A stretch of DNA of 60,760 nucleotides from Roridomyces roridus (GCA_029378245.1 JARKIF010000186.1:1-60760); one strand, 5' to 3'. Shown: positions 9,917 through 21,242, counted from the first letter of the stretch. Notes: a model not told the origin generated them from the sequence alone. Translations and numbers: made by a program.

Positions 9917-11534
9917 ATGTCTCTCAATCAAGCCCCCGCTGCTCGTCGTGGCCGCTCTTCTCACCCTGCTCCTACCGCGGCGCGCCCCACTCGTGCCGCG
10001 GAGGCCTCCAACAAGGAGAACGAAGACGCGGGTGAGTGGAGTCCTTTTTTACATTGAAAATATCCTCACGACTTGCCAGCACATCGCCCCCGCCGTTCTC
10101 AGGCGCCTGCTCATAAAGGCGAGTCACCCAAGTGCCGCGGTGTCGATGCTGACCAGTACTCACATTCCAGAAATCAATATGGACGACGTGGGAAGTGGTG
10201 ATGACAGCAACGACTGTGAGCTGTTAATTCCTCGCCTTATTCTCTTTGCTGACGTCTGGACCAGATGCGGGCCAACCTGGCGACGAGTCTGATGACAAAG
10301 ACCAGCTCTCCGATGAAGATGAAGATGAAGATGAAGACGAGGCTCGTGGTCGCCCCCGTCGCCCCAGCGAGAAGCAACAGAAGCTCCGTAAGCATGTCCC
10401 GCTTTCTCGAGTCTCATGATTCTTATGCACTCTCTAGTCGACGAGGCTGCAGCAGCTGAGGTGCGCAAGGCTGTCAAGAAGCAGAAGGCCGCCAAGCTTG
10501 CCAAGAAGAAGCAGCAAGCTGCAGACCAGTCCGACGACGATGATGACATAGTCGAGCCCCGCGACAACGATACTGTGAGTAACATCGAGCGTCCAAATGG
10601 ATAACTCATTGACATTGGCAGTTCACCTCGCGTACGGTCCAGTCGCGCCCCGCCGCCATCCAGAAGACCCTCGTCCAACGCGACCACCGCGTGCCCGCGC
10701 CTGCCAAGTTGCCCAGTGTTGCCGCCGTCTCGTCCGCCAGCCGCCCGTCCGCCAGTCACACTCGTGACCGTCACGCTCCTCGGGACGACTTTGACGATGA
10801 GCGTCGCCACCATCACAACCCCAGCCCTGTGGTCTTCGGGGGGCGTTACCCATCCCCTCCGGCTCGCTCACCCTCCCCAGCCCCGGTGTGTACCTTGCTC
10901 ATAGTCTATTCAAGTCCCTCCTTATTTCTAGATGCGCAATATCAACGGCGGGATAGCCCCGCGTCACCTCAGCCTCAATCTCCGCCACAGCCAGCACGCC
11001 GACGATGTCACCCATCACCGACACTCTTCCTCTCCCGTTGTTGGCGACAAGCGTGCACACTCGGCGGTCTCGGACCAGGATGACCTCCGCCCGACCCAGG
11101 CTCAGAGGAGCAGCCCCCTCCGCGGACGTCCCAAGGCCGGCGACTACGACGAGATCACCAGGGAGGTGCTATCCCTCGCGATCACCTTCTACCGCTGCTT
11201 CCTCAGTGCGCGCGACGCTTTCCCAGACCAGGCCACAGAGATGAGCTTTGTCAAAGAGGCTTGGGACACGGCGTGCTACAATCGCAATGTCGATATTGAG
11301 CTCACACCGACTCTCTCTAAGCTGGTATGTCTTTCCTCTCCCGTGATCGTTCCGAATTCAAAGCTCCTCTAGATGACCAATCATGGCTCTCATCTCCGGG
11401 GCGAGCTCAAGACCAAGATCAAGCCCATGGTCGAGCTTATGTTTGGCTTCAAGAGCGGGCAGAACAAGAAGACTATCAAAGCCAATCGCGATCTCACCGA
11501 GAAGCTCAAGGACGATCTGACTTTCACATTCAAG
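9917..11534 (+). CDS. DUF6532-domain protein gene, 3' truncated
   Basis: Eight exons join in phase: 9917-10031, 10080-10139, 10171-10215, 10265-10387, 10438-10574, 10622-10885, 10932-11324 and 11373-11534 (433 codons, no stop). The N-terminal half is disordered, rich in Lys, Asp/Glu runs, Pro and Ser. The C-terminal part matches the basidiomycete DUF6532 pattern: YDEITREVLSLAITFYRC, DAFPDQATE, GSHLRGELKTKIKPMVE, FKSGQNKK, then FTFK at an intron donor. Family members continue for roughly 100 more residues after this point. None of that is found downstream; instead the opposite-strand element gene ends at 11570. Reading on through the donor gives a stop at 11571-11573. I infer a gene truncated by insertion or deletion. 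The function of DUF6532 is unknown; these genes often lie near transposons. Confidence 0.75.
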
Positions 11535-11569
11535 GTATGTCATATCTATATTCCGATTGAGACTATTCG

Positions 11570-14500
11570 TTAATACTCATGTTTGGCAATCCTTCCTTCA
11601 CACTCCAACCGATTGCAGTCTCTGCAAGGATTTGGACACAGGTCTTTCCGTGAGGCACCCTTGCAATTGTTCTGACCACATTTGTGACACATTCGTTTTG
11701 GTTTTTTGTGTTGACCCTCTACTATGAACATGCTACCAGAAGTGTCTCTCGATCTCTTCCTTTGGGGCATTTGCATAGATGACGTAGGGGTCGAAACAGC
11801 AGGGAACATGAATGAACCGTGCGAGACAAGCTCAGAGGCTGGTATAGTAGTCATTGCAGATGCTTCAAGATCAAACCCTTGATGAGATGAGCTGCCACCA
11901 GACTCCAAATAGCCTCTGTAACTCATGAAGTTCATGGCATGATTTCCCGGAGATGTTGAGTCCCACATACTATCCATGGGTGTAATTGTTGAAAGAAAAG
12001 ATGCATCTGTTGTGAGCCAGGACCTTGGACCTTGGATTCCTTGATAAGTGGAACTAGGAGGTGCATAGGGTAGGTCATTGGCCAATGATGTATGGTCTGA
12101 GCCTATCTGCCAGGACAGTGAAATGTCTGTGGCAGCAGTTTGTTCCACTGGAATGTGTATCTGTTCAGCTGCTCCTGGAGGCTGATATGCTCGGAAAATG
12201 GAATGAGTCGGTGGTTCCAGGGATACCTGTGATTCAGTCTGACTGCTGGGTAACATTCCAGTAAGTATGGGTTCCTGCAATGGGACAACTATAGACGGGG
12301 CATTGTAAGCCTCAGCTGCACGATTTGCACTGCGCAGCTTCTTTTCAAGGCTCTTGACAGCGGGAAGGATCTGAGATACTGTATTCTTCTCATTTGCAGA
12401 ACGAAGCCATTTTGAATGATAGGATTCCAAGTGACTCTCAAGCTGATAAACATGAATTAGTGATAAAAGCTCAATCCTGCGGTATAATAACACACCTTAT
12501 AAAACAGAGTTTCACCGTTAGCTGCACTGTTCCATGTGCGAGCAGCATCTTTGAAATTTGGAGTTGAAGTGAGTGCCTGCATCATGGTTGTGAAATGCTG
12601 CTTTTCTTCCACTGAGTGTACTGTGATCACAGCATATTTGGTGCCTTGTTGCTGTGCAAGAAATGCATGCTTGAACTTCGAGTCCGTTGCCAGACTGTGT
12701 GGAAGAATTCCTGCCATGAGTCTGGTCTTCTCTGGCAAAGCCAAAATGCCAATGGTTTCACCCCCAGGTGTGTACAGAGTTCCATTCATCCAACCACGCA
12801 GAACTGGGGCATTTGGAATCCAATGCCTGGCATCATCCAATGATTTTTGCAACCTGTTCAAAACCTCTACATTATAATGACCTTGATAATTTTTCCCTGT
12901 ACGATTTATAGTTCCAACCACCAGGTTGTGAATAAAAACATAGTCTTTGATGCGAGCAGCTGCGTGACGAATTGAGGCTCCAGACTTTGGCATTCGATCT
13001 CTAAGACTTTTGTGAATGGATCCCTCAGGATTATTGGTTCCACGAGCACAACGGAAGATTGGAAGTTTTGTCTTGCGCTCAATACACATCTGATAATAAA
13101 GCTGGACACCCGGTGGATCAGACAACAGTCCCAATTTCATTGCTTTGAGTACATTTTTTGCATCATGCCAAGCTTGAGCATTGAAGAGAGGCAGGTTGGT
13201 CTTTGCATCCTTTTGAGGTCCATACAGGTTGAAAACCTCATGAACCGCTTCATACAGCTTATCTGGGGGTGGAACAGTTCTTCGGCATCTACGCCACAGC
13301 CAACGGGCATTGAACCAAATCTGATGTTCCCATGATGAGTTCTGAGTTTTCAGATATGCCTCAATTCTGGCTTTGTCCTCTTCATGTGGAATGAAGATGG
13401 CATCTCGCAAGGCAATTCCAAATGGCCGACGCATTCCATGCTCCTTTGAAGTTTTCACCCGAGCCATTCCATGCCAGATATCCATAATTACTCGGCTCCG
13501 GATTTCTAGAGACCAAGTAGAGAATTCTGGATCATTTTCCAATGCCTGTATGACTTCTGAAATTATCTGTGTGTGCTGAGAATCCACCAAGTCAGGCTGT
13601 GGAGCCACCTTCTGTGAATCAGAATCTGGAGGTGGGCCATCAATTTCATCCATCCAGCTTGTAGCATTTTCTGCTAGCTCATCAGAACCCCGCTCAAGGA
13701 ATGTCAGCAGTTCCTGCAGTTCTGGATGGTTGATTGCGGTTCTAGTTTCCACCTCAGGAGGCTTGCTCTGGGTATCAGAGACTGTTGAACTCAAAGTCAG
13801 GTCAGAGTCAGAGGGTTCAGGCACTCGTCTCAGAACCTTGTTCCGGGCACAAACCAGATCAAATGGCACAGGTCCAAAAGCTTCAAGTGCCTTCTTGTGA
13901 TGCAAGGAGATAATGGCACCTGGAACACAAACTTCAGTGACCGTGATTCGAACCCGTTTGTTTGTGATTGATATGCTGTCATATGGTGTTGTGCTATCCA
14001 TTGAGATGTGTCCTCGAGCAATGAGTTGACCATCAGTATGATGTATTGACACCAGTGTCCCAGGCAAATCAGTCTGTGATATCTTGCCAGGAACTTCAGC
14101 TTTTGCAAGGCGATGGTATATATGTAATGATGCCAATGCATCCAATGCAGCATATTGGATCTGTTCAGCAGATAATTCACGGTTACTCCAGTTATTGCTG
14201 ACACGGATGGTGTCTCTACCCTTGTCCAGACTGTTCCCCTTTACCAGAATCTTGCCCAATATTTGGGCGCACAGGTCTGCCAATCCCATCTGAGCGTTTG
14301 TGATCACTCTCGCATCTTTAGCCATTCTAGCTAGATCGAGCCCACCCTGGAATGGGCCGTTGCCACTCTCCCTTTCCAGCCGTGCCAAGTCTTGCTTGAC
14401 TGCACGACCAACCTTAATAATTTGATCTGTTTTCAAAAAACTAATCAAGGCTGCAGGCAGCTTCCCCTGGAAATGTGCTATCTGGAAAATTGCCACCCAA

Positions 14501-16884
14501 TTTTTATATGCAATTTGTATTATGGCAGTGGCATTTGTAGTCCTTGAATGGATGTTAACATCCCATTCAGCATCAAATCCGACAACTAGCTTGTCATTGA
14601 GATCATTGTCATTCAGGTCACTTGTGATCTTTGCCAGCTCATCCTGAATTCGAGCTGCATCCCAGCAAATCCGAACATCAACATCAGCAGGAAGATCAAA
14701 TGTTGGTAGTCCAGCATATTTCTCAGTGGGAGTAACATCCTTGGTAAGAGATGGGAAAACACCTTCCAGAAATGCTTTATCTGCAGCAGGGTTGTCTGTG
14801 AACACCACTTCTGGCTGAGATAGTCCGTAGAGTTCAAGATTACTTTTGACCTTTTCCAAAGCTGATTTAAAGTCTGAGTGGGAGCTTGTAGCCACAAAGG
14901 CAAGTACCCGAGCCTCCCCAAATTCATTGGTCAGGGTAAGGGTTGCCGCAAATACAGATTCTCCATTGATTTTCATGATCTGCTTGGTTGTCTTGTATGT
15001 ATGATCAATAGCACCAAGTCGTAGACTTTTCATTGCAGCTTGCTGGTCCATATCAGCACCGTGCTCCTCAATGTACATGTCGTACATAATGCGGAGCCAA
15101 CCACTACTGGGCACAAATCCGCTATATCCTTTAGGATCATCAAATGCACTGAATTCAGTGAATAGCAATGGATTGTCTGCAGTCTGGGTCAACTCAGGGT
15201 GAGCATTTGCCCAAGCAATGACTCCATCTAGATATTGAGCATGCAGTTTGTCGAACTGCAGTCTATGGAGAACTTGAAGACTATTTGAAAACTGCTTGGA
15301 ACCAAGGCCATAGTGGAACACTGTTCGCATCATTTCAAAAACGGGCTTTGACATAGCCCCTCGGTGACTCAGTATGGCTGGAAATTCATCGCGCAGTTGT
15401 GGCGGTAGGCCTTTCATGATCCTTGGATCCCAACTGTTGAAAGTCACAGTTGGCTTGCCCGTCTTTGATTTGCATTTAGTACAGTGATACCTGCGACCAA
15501 TCATGGAAAAGCATTCACTCATGTCCGTAACCCGACGAGGCCGGGTTGAACCATGATTTGTGAGGTGGTGTCCGCATAATGGGCAGTTGATATCAACAAA
15601 GAATGAGGGATCCCAGTAGAATAGACGTGGGTTGTACATTGCTTCCGCACTGGGCTTGACCTTCATGTTTGCATGTGCTTTGTTTCGAAGATCACCCCCA
15701 AGAATGAAGATATTGGCCCTTTGTGGAACCCAAAAGGTCTGGTGGTCTTGATATTGCCTATCTGCCTTGCGCAAGAATTTATCACAAGCGTCCTTGAGAA
15801 ATGTTGGCAGTGGTTTTCTCTGCTTGCTCTCTGTCTCTGGGTCATCCTCATCATCACTTTCATCACTGCCTTGACCTCCACCCATGAATGTTGATAGATC
15901 ATTCATATCTGTGTCCGCTAGGTCAACAATCTGCTCTGGATCCATATCCGGAACAACATGGTCAATCCTGGGAGTGGCTAGATCTGGGGAAGCCCCAAGA
16001 GATGTTAGAGGCAGATTGGTTGGACCTGTAGTGGACACAGTGTGCAGATCTGTGGCAAGAGAAGAAGGACCATGATCTGTAGCCCCTTGTTTTGCCACAA
16101 GTCCATATTCTGCAAGAGACCTCTGCCGTCCTGGTTGATCAGGGACATCTGAGGACCTTGCTAAAGCAGCAACCGGTATACGAGCAATGTGTGAGGGAGT
16201 TTCAAGAAGTCCCTGAGAATAGAACCCAAGAGTCAATCCAGAATGGCAAGTAGAGTGGAGAAGTACTTGCCCGAGGGCCAGCATAGGGTCGGTGAACTGT
16301 GGGGTTGGGTGGCCGACCAACCGTCTTTGGTGGATTCTTGGACTGGGATTGCTTGGGTTGTGGAGGACGTCCTCTGCGCCGTGCGACTTCTAGCAATGAA
16401 TCTACTCACCAGTGACATTTGATAAAAAGAAACAAAACTCACCACTCTGGCTATCCACAAATGACACTGCTGGATAATTGGACGCGGAGGCATCGGATGG
16501 TGGGCCTAGACCAATTTTACATCCCACATGAGTGTAATCAGGAGTTTCATACCAGGAGTGTTGGTATTTGAGGGCAAATAATGAACTAAGAATCAATGAG
16601 CATAATTTTCTGAAGAAAAGGCAATAAGGTACCAAAGCCGGGAATTTCGGCATCTGGTGTAGCCTCTGTAGCATGGACAGCACTGGATTGACCTATTTTC
16701 CATGCTGCATCACTCAATTTCATGGCAGCTAATGGTACTTACCTTTGAGATGTCCTGTAGATTGAATAGGCATTGGGCTGGGCTGCAGGTCATTAAAGGT
16801 GGGGAGGGATGTGTAGAAGTCATCTGGAAGTGAATCTTCATCCTGAAAGTAGTCAGTGGGAGAGTCGGGGGGCTTCTGGGACAT
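11570..16884 (-). CDS. transposase-like DUF6729 protein with an embedded DEDDy 3'-5' exonuclease
   Basis: Six minus-strand exons join in phase: 16884-16743, 16692-16633, 16505-16443, 16389-16271, 16212-12496 and 12442-11570, giving 1657 residues. In order the protein has AT-hook-like RRRGRPP and VGRPP (near 90-115), an acidic stretch (about 243-255) and a zinc ribbon (C338, C341, C372, C375). A possible RNase H-like half follows, with D531 (IDHTYK) and D601 (FTDN). Then comes a complete DEDDy exonuclease: D675-A-E677, D736, Y815...D819. GTNNPEG (E1191) and VGTINRTG.NYQGHY come next, and a C-terminal cluster of about eight Cys. The zinc-ribbon-plus-exonuclease pairing fits what I know as DUF6729 proteins of basidiomycetes. 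A transposase role is inference from the D...D...E layout and the DNA-binding motifs. Intron 4 would be GC-AG. The 3' end faces the truncated DUF6532 gene 36 nt away. Confidence 0.75.
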
Positions 16885-17221
16885 GGTGGTAAGAGGGAAG
16901 CTCTTATCAGATGGTCTTATTTACAGCGCCCATTGAAAACAAACATCAGATGAGTGCTTGATAACAAGCCGCCAACACCATCTATGTATAGCCAGTTTTC
17001 CCTTTTTCTTTCTTTCCCCTTTCCTTTTTGGGCTATTTTTTTGTAATTCTTTTGGGCGCCAACAAACACCATTACCGAGCCCACACTGGCAGCCTGCGGA
17101 TACCTGTGTCAAGATGAGTATCGCGCTCAAATAAACCTCAGGGTCGCTCCGCAATGCGAGAAACCGAAGGGCCCGAGAGCCTTTGCCTTCCTCGACGGAA
17201 CTTGGAAGCGCTGCACGTCAG
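16885..17221. other. element flank / intergenic
   Basis: Upstream flank of the exonuclease-transposase gene. It includes a long pyrimidine-rich tract (about 16993-17050). I searched by eye for the missing 3' part of the DUF6532 gene and for a repeat matching 11535-11569, and found neither. Confidence 0.4.
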
Positions 17222-17246
17222 CTTATAATTAACCGTTAATTATAAA
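17222..17246. promoter_or_regulatory. AT palindrome with TATA box
   Basis: TTATAATTAA and TTAATTATAA form a perfect 10-bp inverted repeat around CCG and run into TATAAAG, about 45 nt before the ATG at 17285. The palindrome could be an operator-like site or simply an AT-rich core promoter; the TATA assignment is the safer reading. Confidence 0.5.
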
Positions 17247-17284
17247 GTGAGGGCGCAATCCACATCCCATTCACTCCTCCCTCC

Positions 17285-18001
17285 ATGCCAGGCATCCTGT
17301 CCACATTGAAATCCATCCTCGCCATCGAACTCTTCTCCTTGCTACCAGGCACTAGTGCCCTGTCCTACACGATCCTGATCCTGATCTCAGCGGGACTTGG
17401 AACTTTCTACTTCGTTCGCCACCAAACGCCTTGGAAAAAATTAGCCCGACTTGAAGTCGCACTGGAGAACACCGAGGTCATGTTGAGAGCCGCCAAATCG
17501 GACAGTTCCATGAACTATGGCACTGCGTTGGATGTAGAGAGCCGTCTGCTCCAGTGCGTCCTACGTTTCTACTCCCGTCAATCGAATAAAGAAATTTGTA
17601 GGGCTCAGCTTTCGGCGTCCAAGATTAGCAAATGTATCTTGGAAGCGACTGACGAGGAATCATGGGTCGGGTACCTCCAGACCATCGGGGGGATTTACAA
17701 GAGCATCAGCAAGTGCGCGCAGGATATGGAGGACATACGTATCGATGCGTTGGTGCGTCACTGCTGGACAGTCTTTTCCCGCACCTTTTTCAACAGATGC
17801 TTAGATTGCTTTGGAAGACGAACGTCAGCGCCTCATCGCAAAGGAGATTAGCAACGCTGGAGAGGTCCTCCAGGGCATCCGTGTTCCTACTCGTGTGTAT
17901 TCTTCCCTCCATCATTTTCCGGCGGCTGAAAAATCTTTCTACCAGTTCCGCTTGCTATCCGACGGCGTCGCCAGAGCCAACCCGTAGCGAACCCCGTCTG
18001 A
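17285..18001 (+). CDS. small membrane-anchored protein, family member 2
   Basis: Four exons (17285-17553, 17602-17752, 17805-17892, 17946-18001) give 187 residues. A hydrophobic segment near residues 20-43 (SYTILILISAGLGTFYFV) precedes a charged helical region with DVESRLLQ, RAQLSASK and ALEDERQRL, then a basic tail. The middle exon lengths (151 and 88 nt) and intron phases match family member 1 at 2513-3247, though the proteins are only moderately similar. If intron 3 is retained, the reading frame stays open and ends at 17987 instead, so the last exon is uncertain. I do not recognise the function. The 3' flank (about 18320-18500) also resembles the flank of member 1, so gene and flank were copied together. 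Confidence 0.65.
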
Positions 18002-18319
18002 AAGAGTTTACTATGTAAGGGGTTTAAAATTGGCCGGCCGCAGAACTCGAGACTGACCAAACCGAATAGCCTTTGGGTCACGGAAACGCCACAACCCTGT
18101 CTGGTTAGTCTTGTCGTTTTGCTATCGTCCTCGCGTATCTCTGTCGCTGTTAAGTACGTATTCAAGAAAGATGAAATCCATGTTGTACCTTTTGAAAGTT
18201 GAAATCGGGCCATGAGTGCTTCTGTCCGCAGTTGGAGTCGGCTTGTGATTCCTGGATCGAGTCCGTATCATCGGTGGGCCCCTTGGAAAATGCAGGACGA
18301 TACTCATGAGGAACAGACC

Positions 18320-18500
18320 GGCACCACACACTAGAGTAGTACTTCCCGCCCGAGATCCTTCCAATACTTGGCAAGGACTGGGAGCCGAATTCGATGGAGG
18401 GACTGGGGAGACCGCGCTACCCTCATCCAATAAATTGAGACTCTCGGTTGTTGAGAACGTTCTGAAAGGCTTTGATGACTGTAATGTACCTAGAGCCTGA
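18320..18500 (+). repeat. R1-like flank block downstream of family member 2
   Basis: Blocks such as GTAGTACTTCCCGCCC, GGGAGCCG and GGTTGTTGAGA line up in order with 3550-3740 (R1), and the first also with about 5085-5105 (R2). The tRNA-Tyr half present in R1 and R2 is not seen here. The opposite strand at 18423-18635 has a 70-codon frame that I cannot assign. Confidence 0.55.
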
Positions 18501-19353
18501 GACGATGTTTATTGTTTCGTGGCTGTTAGCGATGGAATGGATACAGTCTACAGACCTTAGGACCCAGTTAACGTTGCAGTAGAGACTGAGGATGGAGGCC
18601 ACGAGATTTGAAATGAATGCTGTCAAATCCCCCAACAGCTCTGGGTTGGATATTCGTGGACCTAAGGCTTAGGTGGGTTGAATGAAAGTGCTGCCCTTCT
18701 CTCCCCCAACATTCAGGGCGGACGATGAAATTTCATGATAAGACGTACTTGTCAAGTAAGAGTCGAAGAAAAGTCTGCTTGGCAAGGGAAATAATACGGA
18801 ATCAGCGTATGCGGCTCAAGGGGAAACGCAGAAGACGAACTAAACTGCAATGGATAGATATCAGTTGCGGCGATCCAGGCCACGTCCACTTGTGGCCCTT
18901 CAAAACGTGGGTGCACGGAAAGCCTGGCAGTGGGGCCATTCGGCATCCATGGTTGGGCTGGTAGAAGGAGGTGATGCGGGAGAGGATCGTGTTTTTCATT
19001 CGTAACATTGAATTCAGCGACACTGTCGACTTCGTTTTTGAGGCCTGTCTGTGTGAACTGTCATCCCAGCCTCTCCTTCCAGTCGCCGAGACCCGCTGAG
19101 GGGGATGCCATCCAGTGGTCGACTCCCTCTTGGGAGTATTATCCAATCCGGCGCAGAGAGAATTGCCAGGACCAGTTGATGAGGACGTATGCGACACCGG
19201 GTAAGTAGATTCTGTCGTTGAAACGCCAGAAATACTACTGACCTAAGAAGAGAACGAGGGAGAAGCGTCGAGGTCATTCAATCCGGGAGGGCCCGCGCGG
19301 CGTGTGTGGGTGGAGTACACAAGTTCTAAGGAAGCCGAATATAAGCAGAAACG

Positions 19354-19360
19354 TATAAAA
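19354..19360 (+). promoter_or_regulatory. TATA box of the cysteine-rich protein gene
   Basis: TATAAAA lies 33 nt before the ATG at 19393 and is conserved in the mirrored copy (60271-60277 on the minus strand). Confidence 0.6.
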
Positions 19361-19392
19361 CCTGGCTCAAAAAAGCGACACGCCAGACAGCC

Positions 19393-19688
19393 ATGTACGC
19401 CGTTTGGCTTCTTTCGATTGTCCTCGCCCTCAGCCTCGCAGCAGCGAATCCCCTGCTTACCGAGCGCCAAACCTGCGAATGCGAGTCCCCCACGGGATGC
19501 CCTGGTCGCTGTTCGGGAAATTCTCTGTGTGTTGATTATTGTAGACTCGGCATGACCGTGGCTTGCAGTGCGTGCGGGACTACGAGTCTGGGATGCATCT
19601 TGAACACCGACGGGACGTGCTTCACAGGTGAGATTTTTTCTTTTCTTTTGATGTATTGCGGTCTGATTTCTTCGTAGTCGACGAGTGA
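19393..19688 (+). CDS. small secreted cysteine-rich protein, left copy
   Basis: Two exons, 19393-19627 and 19678-19688, encode 81 residues. Residues 1-18 or so form a clear signal peptide (WLLSIVLALSLAAA). The mature part has ten cysteines in about 55 residues, starting C-E-C and including C-x3-C (GCPGRC) and C-x3-C (CVDYC) pairs, suggesting five disulfides. Size, secretion signal and Cys density are those of fungal small secreted or effector-like proteins; no specific function can be named. A TATA box lies 33 nt upstream. The right-arm copy (60239-59937) is nearly identical in exon 1 but has a different, longer C-terminal tail. Confidence 0.75.
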
Positions 19689-19766
19689 TAGGGTAACACG
19701 ATGGGGTTGTATGTACTTGAATGCAACTTGAATGTGTCGTTCGCAGTTCGAGAAAAAAAGGTTGAG

Positions 19767-21242
19767 ATGATGACGGTTCGGGAAGATGAGATGACGAAAC
19801 GCATCAGTGGCGTTGACCACTGCCTCATACTGACCATGCTCGCCGCAGCCAACGAGCTGCGTGCGCGCCTCGAGCGACTCGATTCAGAGATTGCCCACCA
19901 CGAAGAATCACTCGGCCTACTCAGAGAAGCTCGAGCAGGTGTTGTGGAGCAACTTCGGCTGGAGCAACTTCGCGGCAAAGACTATCCAGTCCTCACGCTG
20001 CCTTTTGAGATTACCTCTCAAATCTTCATCGACTCTCTCCTCGCCGAGGATGAGCATCACGCATATCCATCACCAGACGAGCCACCACTCGTTTTCACCC
20101 GCGTCTGTCGCGACTGGCGGACCATCGCACTAGCAACACCCACACTCTGGCGTCAAATCCGAATCGACGTTGATTCGGACGATGGACCTGGGCACCTCGA
20201 CTCCAAATGGGTTGCACTCCTCGACAGCTGGCTTCACAGGTCAGAACCGCACCCGATCGACGTCAGCATCGGAAATCGCAGCTACACCGATCCTGACAAG
20301 GCCCTCGTCCCGGTCTTGAATCGATACTCAGACCGGTGGCGAGATGTAGAGCTTCATCTCCCCTTCAGCCACTTCCCTCTCCTCAACATCCCTGCCCTCC
20401 CCCTCCTCGAGCGGCTCACCCTCTCCGCACACGGCTCACCGGACATAATCAACCCAATCTCCGCCTTCATACATGCACCCATGCTACGACACGTTTCCCT
20501 AGAGGGCGGGATATACCCGTCCGAAATCCTCCTCCCATGGAGGCAGCTCACGAGTTTAGAAATGCACGGTGCCAGCGCGAGTGACTGCCTAGACCTCGTT
20601 CGCACCACACCCAATCTTCAAACCTGCGTACTCGACATCCGGTCCGCTTCACACGGACTAGTCCTCGCACCCCCGCTCCTCGCTCTCCGCTCCTTCACCT
20701 TCTCCGGCCCGGCGAGCTGGGGTACACTCCGCTACCTCTCCCTCCCTGCCCTAGAGCATCTGGACCTCACGCGCATTCCCCCGGGCAACGAAGCCCTAGA
20801 CGTCCTCCTTCAGCGCTGGAAATGTCGTTTACGCGAGGTCAACATGTACGTCCGCACAGGCGACGACTCCCAACTCCACACTCTCTGCCTCTTGCGTCAC
20901 CTCTCTCCCTCGCTCGAAAAACTCGAGTTGACGGTGGCAGATTCGAGTGCGGGAAATTTGATTTTCCACGAACTCGTTGTGGATGATCGAGTACTGCCGC
21001 AGCTTACCTCCGTCGAGCTGCGGTGTATGAACGACGATAACCACAGGAGGTTGTTGGATACGGTGACTGCTGTGTTGGAGAAGAGCCCCCAGGAGACGAC
21101 ACGGAGGATTACTCGATTTTCGGTGTTTTTCGATACCGAAACAGAGGTTGGGTTTGGTCCGGAATTGGAGGAACGGTGGCGGAGGTTGGTGGCGAGTGGT
21201 GTGGAGTTGAGGGTTGAGAATCTACGCCTGCGGTGGATATGA
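19767..21242 (+). CDS. F-box-like protein with leucine-rich C-terminal region, left copy
   Basis: One long exon gives about 491 residues from this start; the frame is open back to 19701, so the exact start is uncertain. I chose 19767 because homology with the right-arm copy is continuous from just before it. A coiled-coil N terminus (ANELRARLERLDSEIA) leads into the agaric F-box pattern YPVLTLPFEITSQIFIDSLL. VFTRVCRDWRTIALATPTLW follows, then a long region of Leu-rich repeats (LPLLERLTL, LTSLEMHG, LEHLDL, LEKLEL). Such proteins are expected to act as SCF ubiquitin-ligase substrate receptors; the substrate is unknown. The gene is intact here while the right-arm copy has a frameshift. Its 3' end lies 96 nt from the convergent membrane-protein gene. 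Confidence 0.8.
   Translation: MMTVREDEMTKRISGVDHCLILTMLAAANELRARLERLDSEIAHHEESLGLLREARAGVVEQLRLEQLRGKDYPVLTLPFEITSQIFIDSLLAEDEHHAYPSPDEPPLVFTRVCRDWRTIALATPTLWRQIRIDVDSDDGPGHLDSKWVALLDSWLHRSEPHPIDVSIGNRSYTDPDKALVPVLNRYSDRWRDVELHLPFSHFPLLNIPALPLLERLTLSAHGSPDIINPISAFIHAPMLRHVSLEGGIYPSEILLPWRQLTSLEMHGASASDCLDLVRTTPNLQTCVLDIRSASHGLVLAPPLLALRSFTFSGPASWGTLRYLSLPALEHLDLTRIPPGNEALDVLLQRWKCRLREVNMYVRTGDDSQLHTLCLLRHLSPSLEKLELTVADSSAGNLIFHELVVDDRVLPQLTSVELRCMNDDNHRRLLDTVTAVLEKSPQETTRRITRFSVFFDTETEVGFGPELEERWRRLVASGVELRVENLRLRWI

Noticed and set aside
18752..19277. Possible minus-strand gene at the outer end of the left arm
   Set aside because: The best reading has stops in the left copy and different stops in the right copy, so it is decayed or never coding.
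19701..19766. Upstream extension of the left F-box frame to 19701
   Set aside because: The right copy diverges here by an indel in the A-run before GGTTGAG, so a conserved start is more likely at or after 19767.
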